Shown here: positions 5,091-12,786 of the stretch, piece by piece | Numbering within the stretch: position 1 is the first letter of the stretch | Layout of the letters: every line of letters starts with the position of its first letter | DNA from: Candidatus Thiodiazotropha sp. (ex Gloverina cf. vestifex) | GTDB lineage: Bacteria; Pseudomonadota; Gammaproteobacteria; Chromatiales; Chromatiaceae | DNA: 16,709 nucleotides | Assembly: GCA_025656435.1 (NCBI GenBank) | Contig: JAHXHT010000009.1 | Span: 5,184 to 21,892 of the forward strand | Reading direction: 5' to 3' | Notes under the pieces: model-generated | What the model saw: the letters and a program-made list of their open reading frames with translations, nothing else | What the model was told of the DNA's origin: nothing | Databases searched by the model: none | Program-made: the position numbers and the translations under genes

Positions 5091-6497
5091 ATGAGTGCGA
5101 GAAGTTTGAGCATTAGCAATAATCGTAGACGTTTTATCAGGCAGGCGGCGCTGGCCGTTGGGCTGGCAGTTGGACTCGGCCTGAGCGCCGGTACGGCCGT
5201 TGCGGAGATTGGTTATCCCGAAAAAGAGGATCTGAAGTTCGGTTTCATCAAGCTGACCGACATGGCACCCCTCGCCATCGCCTATGAAAAGGGCTATTTC
5301 GAGGACGAGGGTCTCTACGTGGCACTGGAGGCCCAGGCTAACTGGAAGGTGCTGTTGGATGGCGTGATCGACGGTCAGCTCGATGGCGCCCACATGCTGG
5401 CAGGTCAACCCTTGGCCGCGACTATCGGGTTCGGTACCAAGGCGCACATTGTTACGCCATTCAGTATGGATCTGAACGGTAACGGCATCACCGTCTCCAA
5501 CGAGATTTGGGAGATGATGAAACCCCATGTGGCAAAACAGGCGGACGGTAAGCCGGTGCATCCGATCAAGGCGGACGCGCTGAAGCCGGTGGTCGAAAAG
5601 TACAAGGAGGAGGGCAAGCCCTTCAAGATGGGTATGGTCTTTCCTGTCTCCACCCACAATTACGAGCTGCGCTACTGGCTGGCGGCCGATGGTATAAGCC
5701 CGGGCTACTATGCACCACATAAGGGCGATATCACGGGACAGCTGAAAGCGGATGCACTGCTCTCCGTGACCCCGCCGCCACAGATGCCCGCCACGCTGGA
5801 GGCCGGCACCATCTACGGTTACTGCGTGGGTGAACCGTGGAACCAACAGGCGGTGTTCAAGGGTATCGGCGTGCCGGTGATCACCGACTATGAGATCTGG
5901 AAGGACAATCCGGAGAAGGTCTTCGGTATGACCAAGGCTTTTACCGAGAAGAATCCCAATACTACGCTGCGGGTTGTGAAAGCGTTGATCCGCGCCGGCA
6001 AGTGGTTGGATGAGAACGACAACGCCAACCGTCCGGAAGCAGTAAAGATTCTCTCCCAGTCCAACTATGTGGGCGCCGACTACGAGGTGATTGCCAACTC
6101 TATGACCGGTACCTTTGAGTATGAGAAGGGCGACAAGCGTGCAGTACCCGACTTCAATGTCTTCTTCCGTTACAACGCGACCTATCCCTACTACTCCGAT
6201 GCGGTCTGGTATCTGACGCAGATGCGCCGTTGGGGCCAGATCTCAGATCAGAAACCCGATAGCTGGTACGACAAGATCGCCAAGGATGTCTATCGCCCTG
6301 ACATCTATCGCAAAGCGGCTGAAGCGTTGATCGCCGAAGGCAAACTGTCAGCCGAGGAGTTTCCCGATTTTGAGAAGGAGACTGGCTATCGTCCGCCGCA
6401 GGCCGAGTTTATTGATGGCGTGACGTACGACGGCACCAAACCCAATGCCTATATCGACAGTTTCACTATCGGTCTCAAAGGCAGCGAACAGATGTAA
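5091..6497 (+). CDS. nrtA: Periplasmic nitrate-binding protein of the ABC nitrate transporter
   Basis: A 468-residue protein of the NrtA/NasF/CmpA solute-binding family that captures nitrate in the periplasm for NrtBC. A Tat signal is present: NRRRFIR at residues 11-17, a hydrophobic segment to about 33, and likely cleavage after AVA (38). The mature part starts with LKFGFIKLTDMAPLAIAYEKGYF and contains ligand-site segments of the family: the Trp in QANWK (about 85), SMDLNGNGITVSN, the His in STHNYELRYW, and VGEPWN with its acidic residue. ATG 5091 is chosen over ATG 5070 because AGAGGTG lies upstream. It is the first gene of the operon and expression depends on passage through the leader terminator. 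CmpA (bicarbonate) is a relative, but the nitrate genes around it favour nitrate/nitrite. Confidence 0.92.
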   Translation: MSARSLSISNNRRRFIRQAALAVGLAVGLGLSAGTAVAEIGYPEKEDLKFGFIKLTDMAPLAIAYEKGYFEDEGLYVALEAQANWKVLLDGVIDGQLDGAHMLAGQPLAATIGFGTKAHIVTPFSMDLNGNGITVSNEIWEMMKPHVAKQADGKPVHPIKADALKPVVEKYKEEGKPFKMGMVFPVSTHNYELRYWLAADGISPGYYAPHKGDITGQLKADALLSVTPPPQMPATLEAGTIYGYCVGEPWNQQAVFKGIGVPVITDYEIWKDNPEKVFGMTKAFTEKNPNTTLRVVKALIRAGKWLDENDNANRPEAVKILSQSNYVGADYEVIANSMTGTFEYEKGDKRAVPDFNVFFRYNATYPYYSDAVWYLTQMRRWGQISDQKPDSWYDKIAKDVYRPDIYRKAAEALIAEGKLSAEEFPDFEKETGYRPPQAEFIDGVTYDGTKPNAYIDSFTIGLKGSEQM

Positions 6498-6506
6498 CCA
6501 AAAGGT

Positions 6507-6541
6507 TGCAGGCGCCCCGAATGTGACAAGGGACGCCTGCA
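6507..6541 (+). other. Intercistronic stem-loop after nrtA
   Basis: TGCAGGCG (6507-6514) and CGCCTGCA (6534-6541) form a perfect eight-pair stem ten bases after the nrtA stop. There is no T-run. Such structures often protect the upstream part of an operon mRNA, giving more binding protein than permease. Confidence 0.55.
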
Positions 6542-6561
6542 TTATCTCCAATCAATACTGG

Positions 6562-6579
6562 CTCCCATAAAGATGGGAG
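6562..6579 (+). other. Second intercistronic stem-loop between nrtA and nrtB
   Basis: CTCCCAT (6562-6568) and ATGGGAG (6573-6579) pair perfectly around AAAG. As with the preceding hairpin, no T-run follows, which argues for mRNA processing or stability rather than termination. Confidence 0.5.
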
Positions 6580-6636
6580 TACCGAAATTCAGGGTTAACG
6601 TGATCGAACTGCCCGCAGGCAGACAGGATAGGAAAG

Positions 6637-7665
6637 ATGGCTTCACCAATCACATCCAAGACATTCAATCTACCGAGACTAGACGGCTTGCTCATGCGCC
6701 TGGCCAGCGACCAGGTGGGCAAGTCCTTTACTCAGCTGATTAAGCAGTTGCTGGTGCCACTGATCGCACTGGTAATCTTCCTTGGTCTCTGGAGTGTGGG
6801 AGCGAAGAATGTAGAGTCCTCGCTCGGTGTGTTGCCCGGGCCCGCCAAGGTGTGGGAGCAGACTGAGACGCTCTACGAGGAACACAATGCAGAACGCGCC
6901 AAGGCGGATGCCTTCTACGAGCGCATTCAGAAACGTGTTGATAAAGCGGTTGTTGACGGCCAGCCTCAAGAGAGGATCGACAAGATGAAGTCGCGCAAAT
7001 ATACCGGCAAGGAGACCTTTTTCGATCAGATACTCACCAGCCTGCTGACTGTGATGGCCGGTTTCCTGGTGGCTTCACTGCTCGCCATTCCCATCGGTGT
7101 CGTTTGCGGTATGAGTGCCACGCTCTATACGGCGATCAATCCGTTGATACAGATTTTCAAGCCGGTTTCGCCGCTTGCCTGGTTGCCTTTGGTGACCATG
7201 GTGGTGTCGGCACTCTATGTTACGAACGACCCGATGTTCTCCAAGTCGTTTCTCACCTCGGCGATTACCGTCACCCTCTGTTGTCTCTGGCCAACCATTA
7301 TCAATACCACAGTGGGGGTTTCGGGTGTCGATAAGGACCTGATCAATGTCAGTCGTGTACTGCGTCTCAATGCCTTTACCAAGACGGTAAAGATCATTTT
7401 GCCATCGGCGATTCCTATGATTTTCACCGGTTTGCGGCTCTCTCTGGGTATCGGCTGGATGGTACTGATCGCGGCCGAAATGCTGGCGCAGAATCCCGGC
7501 TTGGGTAAGTTCGTCTGGGACGAGTTTCAGAATGGTAGCTCGAACTCACTGGCGCGCATCATGGTGGCAGTGCTGGTAATCGGCTTCATCGGCTTTCTGC
7601 TGGATCGCGGCATGTTGATGCTGCAGCGCATGTTCAGCTGGGACAAAAACGCGGTGCTGCGCTGA
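6637..7665 (+). CDS. nrtB: Nitrate ABC transporter permease
   Basis: A 342-residue inner-membrane protein of the NrtB/SsuC/TauC-like permease family. One membrane helix near residues 38-54 is followed by LPGPAKVWEQ and, from about residue 129, the conserved permease domain with several further helices. The cytoplasmic EAA loop that docks on the ATPase is visible around 230-265 (SRVLRLNAFTKTVKIILPSA, then GLRLSLGIGWM). The protein is longer than the usual 270-280 residues because of a charged, Lys/Glu/Arg-rich segment (about 78-125) between the first two membrane regions, probably periplasmic. It follows nrtA by 139 bases containing two hairpins. The ribosome-binding site is AGGAT/AGGAA before 6637. 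Confidence 0.92.
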   Translation: MASPITSKTFNLPRLDGLLMRLASDQVGKSFTQLIKQLLVPLIALVIFLGLWSVGAKNVESSLGVLPGPAKVWEQTETLYEEHNAERAKADAFYERIQKRVDKAVVDGQPQERIDKMKSRKYTGKETFFDQILTSLLTVMAGFLVASLLAIPIGVVCGMSATLYTAINPLIQIFKPVSPLAWLPLVTMVVSALYVTNDPMFSKSFLTSAITVTLCCLWPTIINTTVGVSGVDKDLINVSRVLRLNAFTKTVKIILPSAIPMIFTGLRLSLGIGWMVLIAAEMLAQNPGLGKFVWDEFQNGSSNSLARIMVAVLVIGFIGFLLDRGMLMLQRMFSWDKNAVLR

Positions 7666-7670
7666 TGCGC

Positions 7671-7708
7671 AGAATTTTGAGCTTTGAATTATGAGTTTTG
7701 AGTTATGA
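7671..7708 (+). repeat. Degenerate short direct repeat between nrtB and nrtC
   Basis: The gap consists of imperfect units of the form TTTGAG/TTTGAATTATGAG/TTTTGAGTTATGAA. The last unit supplies the nrtC start codon. No good Shine-Dalgarno sequence is present, so the A/T-rich unstructured repeat may be what allows ribosome entry. Confidence 0.4.
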
Positions 7709-9918
7709 ACAGTTATTTAAATATTGACCATGTCAGCATTACCTTTCCAACCGATAACGGTCCGCTGAATGTACTCAAGGACGTGGACCTGAAAGTTGCT
7801 CAAGGTGAATTCATCTCGTTGATCGGCCACTCAGGCTGCGGCAAATCGACGGTGTTAAACATCGTTTCCGGTCTGCTGAATGCCACCGAGGGTGGCGTGA
7901 TCCTGGAGGAGAGAGAGGTCACCGAACCGGGTCCCGATAGGGCGGTGGTGTTCCAGAACCACTCGCTGCTGCCCTGGCTGACGGTTTACGACAACGTGCG
8001 TCTAGCCGTGGACCAGGTGTTCAAGAAGACCAAGAGCAAAGAGGAGCGTCACCGCTGGACACTGCATAATCTGGAACTGGTGCATATGGCCCACGCCCTG
8101 GACCGCAAACCGGATGAAATCTCCGGTGGCATGAAACAGCGTGTCGGTATCGCCCGCGCCCTGGCCATGGAACCCAAGGTGTTGTTGATGGACGAGCCCT
8201 TTGGCGCGCTCGATTCGCTGACCCGGACTCACATGCAGGACAGCCTGATGGAGATCCAGGCACGACTCAACAATACGGTGATCATGATTACGCACGATGT
8301 GGATGAGGCAGTGTTGCTCTCGGACCGCATCATCATGATGACCAATGGGCCATCGGCCACCGTCGGTGAAGTCCTGCACATCGATCTGCCAAAGCCGCGC
8401 AACCGGTTGGCATTGGCGGAGAACCCGACCTACAACCACTACCGGGCCGAGGTGGTCCGGTTCCTCCACGAGCGTCATCAGCAGCCGGAAGAGGAAAAGA
8501 CGGAGACCACAGAGAGTACCACGGAGAAAGATACCGTGGTGGATCTCTCCGCCTGGATCAAGTCTGCCCAACCCTCCACTGGAAAGACGCTGGAAAAGAC
8601 CCATATCAATCTGGGATTCATCCCGTTGACCGACTGTGCGCCGCTGGTGGTGGCCAAAGAAAAAGGTTTCTTTCATCAGCAGGGGCTCAATGTCGAGCTG
8701 TCACGTGAAAACTCCTGGGCCAATATCCGTGACAAGGTATCAATCGGCATGCTGGACGGTGCACAGATGCATGCCGCCATGCCGCTGGCCAGCGCAGTGG
8801 GCGCGTCTGGCTCTGTGCCGATGGTCACCTCCATGAGCCTCGATCTCAACGGCAACGGTATCACTGTCTCCAATGAGATCTACCAGCGAATGGTGGAGAC
8901 CGGTGAACCGTCACTGGATACGTTGGCAGGCTGTGGTCGTGCACTCAGACAGGTGATCGATGAGGATCGTGAGGCCGGTGGCAAACCACTGATGTTCGCC
9001 ACGGTGTTTCCCTACTCCTCACACAATTACCTGTTACGTTACTGGCTCGCCTCATCCGGTATTGACCCGGATAAGGATATTCAACTGTCGGTCGTACCAC
9101 CGCCACAGATGGTCAACTATCTGCAGGCAGGCGTGATCTCCGGCTTCTGTGTCGGCGAGCCCTGGAACACGTTGGCGGTCTGTAATGGCTTGGGTCATAC
9201 TCTGGCGGCCAGTTATGACATCTGGAACAACCATCCCGAGAAGGTCTTCGGTGTCGCAAGCAGTTGGGCTGCGGCCAATCCCAACACCCATCAGGCGGTG
9301 TTGATGGCCCTGATCAAGGCCTCTGAGTGGATAGATCAGGAGGAGAATCGTGCGGAGGTTTGCGAGCTGTTAAGTCAGGGCCGCTACGTTAATGCGCCCA
9401 AGGAGATCCTTGAGAAGTCGATGCTGGGGACATTCCAGCTCTCCAAAGATGAGGATGCTGTAGAACGGACCGACTTTAATGTCTTCAACAGTTACAGTGC
9501 TAATTTCCCCTGGCGGTCCCACGCAGTCTGGTTCCTCACGCAGATGGCGCGGTGGGGACAGTTGCGCGGACCTGTGGATATGGAGGACATTGCCCGCCAG
9601 ATCTATCGTCCCGAACTCTTCCGACAGGCAGCATCCACATTGGATATCCAGTTGCCGCAGGAAGATATGAAAGCGGAAGGTGAACACAGTAGTGGATGGA
9701 AATTGGCTGGAGAGAGCGGTGAGTTGGAGATGGGTGCTGATCTTTTTTTCGATGGTGTGTCCTTCAATCCACAGGATCCGGTCGGTTACCTGGAACAATT
9801 TCCGGTTTCCAGTCTCTCCTTCACGCTAAATGCTTTGAGAGAAACCAATCCATTGCCATCTATGACCTTGTCAAATGAGGATCGGCAAGAGCCAGTGACT
9901 GAGGAGGTGGGTCAATGA
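7705..9918 (+). CDS. nrtC: Nitrate ABC transporter ATPase fused to a nitrate-binding-like domain
   Basis: A 737-residue protein with two parts. Residues 1-255 are an ABC ATPase: Walker A GHSGCGKST (41-49), Q-loop Q84, signature SGGMK (140-144), Walker B LLMDEP (160-165) and switch His 197. After an acidic Glu/Thr-rich linker (about 258-275) comes an NrtA-like domain (about 298-710) starting GFIPLTDCAPLVVAKEKGFF. It retains the NrtA ligand-site segments (ENSW, SLDLNGNGITVSN, SSHNYLLRYW, VGEPWN) but no export signal, so it is cytoplasmic. The same fusion is known from cyanobacterial NrtC, where this domain acts in inhibition of uptake. With no nasS nearby, this domain might also serve as the sensor for NasT (inference). 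Its stop overlaps nirB (ATGA). Confidence 0.92.
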   Translation: MNSYLNIDHVSITFPTDNGPLNVLKDVDLKVAQGEFISLIGHSGCGKSTVLNIVSGLLNATEGGVILEEREVTEPGPDRAVVFQNHSLLPWLTVYDNVRLAVDQVFKKTKSKEERHRWTLHNLELVHMAHALDRKPDEISGGMKQRVGIARALAMEPKVLLMDEPFGALDSLTRTHMQDSLMEIQARLNNTVIMITHDVDEAVLLSDRIIMMTNGPSATVGEVLHIDLPKPRNRLALAENPTYNHYRAEVVRFLHERHQQPEEEKTETTESTTEKDTVVDLSAWIKSAQPSTGKTLEKTHINLGFIPLTDCAPLVVAKEKGFFHQQGLNVELSRENSWANIRDKVSIGMLDGAQMHAAMPLASAVGASGSVPMVTSMSLDLNGNGITVSNEIYQRMVETGEPSLDTLAGCGRALRQVIDEDREAGGKPLMFATVFPYSSHNYLLRYWLASSGIDPDKDIQLSVVPPPQMVNYLQAGVISGFCVGEPWNTLAVCNGLGHTLAASYDIWNNHPEKVFGVASSWAAANPNTHQAVLMALIKASEWIDQEENRAEVCELLSQGRYVNAPKEILEKSMLGTFQLSKDEDAVERTDFNVFNSYSANFPWRSHAVWFLTQMARWGQLRGPVDMEDIARQIYRPELFRQAASTLDIQLPQEDMKAEGEHSSGWKLAGESGELEMGADLFFDGVSFNPQDPVGYLEQFPVSSLSFTLNALRETNPLPSMTLSNEDRQEPVTEEVGQ

Positions 9919-12368
9919 GCAAGCAGAAACTGATTCTGATCGGCAACGGTATGGCGGGGGTGCGCACTGTCGAAGAGTTGTTGAAGCTGGAACCGGAGAT
10001 GTATGAAATCACCATCTTCGGTGCCGAGCCCCACCCGAACTATAACCGTATCATGCTCTCTCCGGTTTTGGCTGGTGAGAAGACCATAGACGACATCGTC
10101 CTCAACAATCGCGAGTGGTATGCGGATAACGGTATTACTTTACACACCGGTGATCCGGTTGTTGCGATCGACCGTATTTCCCGTCAGGTAAAGACCGCGT
10201 CAGGTAACACCCTGTCCTATGATCGTCTGTTGCTGGCGACAGGCTCCAATCCCTTCATCATTCCCGTACCGGGACATGAGCTGCCCGGTGTAGTCGGGTT
10301 CAGGGACATCCGGGACGTGGAGATGATGCTGGAGAGCGCCAGGCAGTACCAGAAAGCGGTCGTGATCGGCGGCGGTCTGCTCGGCCTCGAAGCGGCAAAC
10401 GGTCTGATGAAAAACGGGATGGATGTCACCGTCGTCCACCTGATGGATATCCTGATGGAGCGTCAGCTCGACAAACCTGCCGCTGAGCTGCTCAAGGCAT
10501 CGCTGGCCGAGTCGGGGATGAACTTTCTTATGCAGGCGGAGACGGCTGAGATACTCGGCGATGATCGGGTACGCGGTGTGCGCTTCAAGGACGGATCCGA
10601 AATTGAAGCCGACCTGGTGGTGATGGCGGTCGGTATCCGGGCAAACACGGAATTGGCACAACAGGCGGGCCTCCATTGCGAAAGGGGAGTGGTGGTCAAC
10701 GATACACTGCAGACCTTTGATCCCCGTATCTATGCGGTGGGCGAGTGTGTGCAACATCGAGACAGCTGTTATGGACTGGTGGCGCCGCTTTTCGAGCAGG
10801 CCAAGGTTTGTGCGAATCATCTGGCCATGCTCGGTTACGGGCGTTATGAGGGTTCGGTGACCTCCACCAAACTAAAGGTGACGGGTATCGATCTCTTCTC
10901 CGCCGGTGAGTTCAATGAAGAAGAGGGGGACGAGACCCTGGTGCTGCAGGATCCGGCGCAAGGTATCTACAAGAAACTGGTGATCTGGGACAACCGGATC
11001 AAGGGTGCCGTGATGTATGGCGACACCATGGACGGTACCTGGTACTTCCAGCTCCTGCGGGAGGAGACTGATATTTCCTGTTTCCGCAATACTATCCTCT
11101 TCGGTCAACATGATCTGGGTGATGCGGGGCACGGAGATGAGACCCGAGTTGCCATGTTGTCCGACGATGCGGAGATTTGCGGCTGCAACGGTGTCTGCAA
11201 GGGAGATATCGTCAACGCGATCAGCAGTAAAGGGCTGTTCACACTGGATGAGGTGCGTGCCCATACCAAGGCTTCAGCCTCCTGTGGTTCCTGTACCGGT
11301 CTGGTGGAGTCGTTATTGGCCAGTACCATGGGTGAAGGGTACGCTGCGACGCCGAGTGAAAAGGCGGTATGTGCTTGTACCGAGCACAGTCATGATGAAG
11401 TGATCCAGGCGATACGCACGGCACCACTGAAATCGATGCGTGATCTGTTCGACTACCTGAATTGGAAGGCGCCTGATGGCTGTTCCGCTTGCCGCCCTGC
11501 ACTCAACTACTATCTTTTGGCCAACTGGCCCGGGGAATATCAGGACGATGCCCAGTCTCGCTTTATCAACGAGCGCGCTCACGGCAATATCCAGAAGGAT
11601 GGTACCTACTCCGTGGTGCCCCGCATGTTCGGCGGGCTCTGTACCGCCAACGATCTGCGTACGATTGCCGATGTCGCGGATAAGTTTGAGGTCCCGGAGA
11701 TCAAGGTGACCGGCGGCCAACGAATCGATCTCTTCGGTGTGAAGAAGGAGCAGTTGCCCGCGATGTGGAAGGATCTCACTGCGGCGGGGTTTGTATCGGG
11801 CCATGCCTACGGCAAGGCGATGCGGACGGTGAAGACCTGTGCTGGGAAAACCTGGTGCCGATTCGGTACCCAGAACTCCACCGGTCTGGGTGTGCAACTG
11901 GAAGAGCTGACCTGGGGATCCTGGATGCCGCATAAATTCAAGCTGGCGGTCTCCGGATGCCCGCGTAACTGTGCCGAGGCGACGATCAAGGATTTCGGCG
12001 TGGTCTGTGTCGATTCCGGCTACGAGCTTCATATCGGCGGCAACGGCGGTATCAAGGTGAGGGTTACCGATCTGTTGTGCAAGGTGGAGACTGAGGCGGA
12101 AGTGCTCGAATATTGCGGCGCCTTCACCCAACTTTACCGGGAAGAGGCCCACTACTTGGAGCGAACAGCACCCTGGGTGGAGCGTGTGAGCCTGAGTTAT
12201 GTGAAGCAGAGAATCCTCGAAGACGAAGTCGGTCGCAAGGCGCTATTCGAACGATTCCAATACGGGCAGCAGTTCGCACAGATCGATCCCTGGCGCGTCC
12301 GTGCCGAGGGTGCAGAAGCCCACGAGTTCAAACCCCTGCATATCAACCAGATGAGAGCAGTATCATGA
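9915..12368 (+). CDS. nirB: Assimilatory NAD(P)H nitrite reductase, large siroheme subunit
   Basis: An 817-residue cytoplasmic enzyme reducing nitrite to ammonium with six electrons. An FAD/NAD(P)H disulfide-oxidoreductase module comes first (about 1-330, with IGNGMAGVRTVEEL and VIGGGLLGLEAANGL). Two BFD-type [2Fe-2S] domains follow, with cysteines C422/C424/C457/C460 and C486/C488/C523/C526. The sulfite/nitrite reductase domain carries the [4Fe-4S]-siroheme ligands C642 and C648 (CAGKTWC) and C682 and C686 (CPRNC). The length is near the family value (E. coli NirB is 847). ATG 9915 overlaps the nrtC stop by four bases, and its own stop overlaps nirD the same way, indicating translational coupling. 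Sometimes called nasB in assimilatory clusters. Confidence 0.94.
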   Translation: MSKQKLILIGNGMAGVRTVEELLKLEPEMYEITIFGAEPHPNYNRIMLSPVLAGEKTIDDIVLNNREWYADNGITLHTGDPVVAIDRISRQVKTASGNTLSYDRLLLATGSNPFIIPVPGHELPGVVGFRDIRDVEMMLESARQYQKAVVIGGGLLGLEAANGLMKNGMDVTVVHLMDILMERQLDKPAAELLKASLAESGMNFLMQAETAEILGDDRVRGVRFKDGSEIEADLVVMAVGIRANTELAQQAGLHCERGVVVNDTLQTFDPRIYAVGECVQHRDSCYGLVAPLFEQAKVCANHLAMLGYGRYEGSVTSTKLKVTGIDLFSAGEFNEEEGDETLVLQDPAQGIYKKLVIWDNRIKGAVMYGDTMDGTWYFQLLREETDISCFRNTILFGQHDLGDAGHGDETRVAMLSDDAEICGCNGVCKGDIVNAISSKGLFTLDEVRAHTKASASCGSCTGLVESLLASTMGEGYAATPSEKAVCACTEHSHDEVIQAIRTAPLKSMRDLFDYLNWKAPDGCSACRPALNYYLLANWPGEYQDDAQSRFINERAHGNIQKDGTYSVVPRMFGGLCTANDLRTIADVADKFEVPEIKVTGGQRIDLFGVKKEQLPAMWKDLTAAGFVSGHAYGKAMRTVKTCAGKTWCRFGTQNSTGLGVQLEELTWGSWMPHKFKLAVSGCPRNCAEATIKDFGVVCVDSGYELHIGGNGGIKVRVTDLLCKVETEAEVLEYCGAFTQLYREEAHYLERTAPWVERVSLSYVKQRILEDEVGRKALFERFQYGQQFAQIDPWRVRAEGAEAHEFKPLHINQMRAVS

Positions 12369-12694
12369 GTGATTGGATCGCTATTGCAAAACTCAACGAG
12401 ATCCCTCCAATGGGTGCTCGCAAACTCCTGACAGAAACCCTGGAGATCGCCCTTTTTCGTACCGGTAATGATGAGGTCTTCGCTCTCAGAGACCGTTGTC
12501 CCCATCGTGGCGGTCCGCTATCGCAAGGTATTGTGCATAGCAATGCCGTGAGCTGCCCGCTGCACAATTGGAAGATCGATCTGCAGAGCGGTGAGGTGCA
12601 GGGACCTGACGATGGATGTGTGAACACCTATGCGGTGAAGGTGGATGAGGGGGTCGTTTATCTGAACCTGGCGCTGGCGGAGTCAGCCGCTTGA
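12365..12694 (+). CDS. nirD: Nitrite reductase small subunit with intact Rieske centre
   Basis: A 109-residue Rieske-type [2Fe-2S] protein, the partner of NirB. The ligands are C45 and H47 (CPHRGG) and C64 and H67 (CPLHNW), all present; some NirD proteins, including the E. coli one, lack them, so this form should carry a cluster. The start at 12365 is set by the ATGA overlap with the nirB stop and by the alignment of MSDWIAIAKLNEIP with the family start; the longer open frame upstream is only nirB read in another frame. Confidence 0.93.
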   Translation: MSDWIAIAKLNEIPPMGARKLLTETLEIALFRTGNDEVFALRDRCPHRGGPLSQGIVHSNAVSCPLHNWKIDLQSGEVQGPDDGCVNTYAVKVDEGVVYLNLALAESAA

Positions 12695-12714
12695 GGCGAT
12701 GCGATGGGGCAGGA

Positions 12715-12749
12715 CCCCACCCTACTTGAGGTCAGTGTGTAGGGTGGGG
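12715..12749. repeat. Intergenic inverted repeat between nirD and nasA
   Basis: CCCCACCCTAC (12715-12725) and GTAGGGTGGGG (12739-12749) pair perfectly over 11 bases. A second overlapping palindrome, GGTGGGGC-TTT-GCCGCACC, has one mismatch. The TGTAGGGTGGGGC wording resembles dispersed intergenic palindromes of gammaproteobacteria. It has no clear T-run, so at most it weakly reduces transcription into nasA. Confidence 0.55.
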
Positions 12750-12786
12750 CTTTGCCGCACCATTCCACCGATGAACGAACCAGATA

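Noticed and set aside
4965..5846. 293-codon minus-strand open frame over the leader and nrtA
   Set aside because: It is antisense to a well-supported gene and to the structured leader; its His/Arg-rich composition is typical of reverse-frame shadows.
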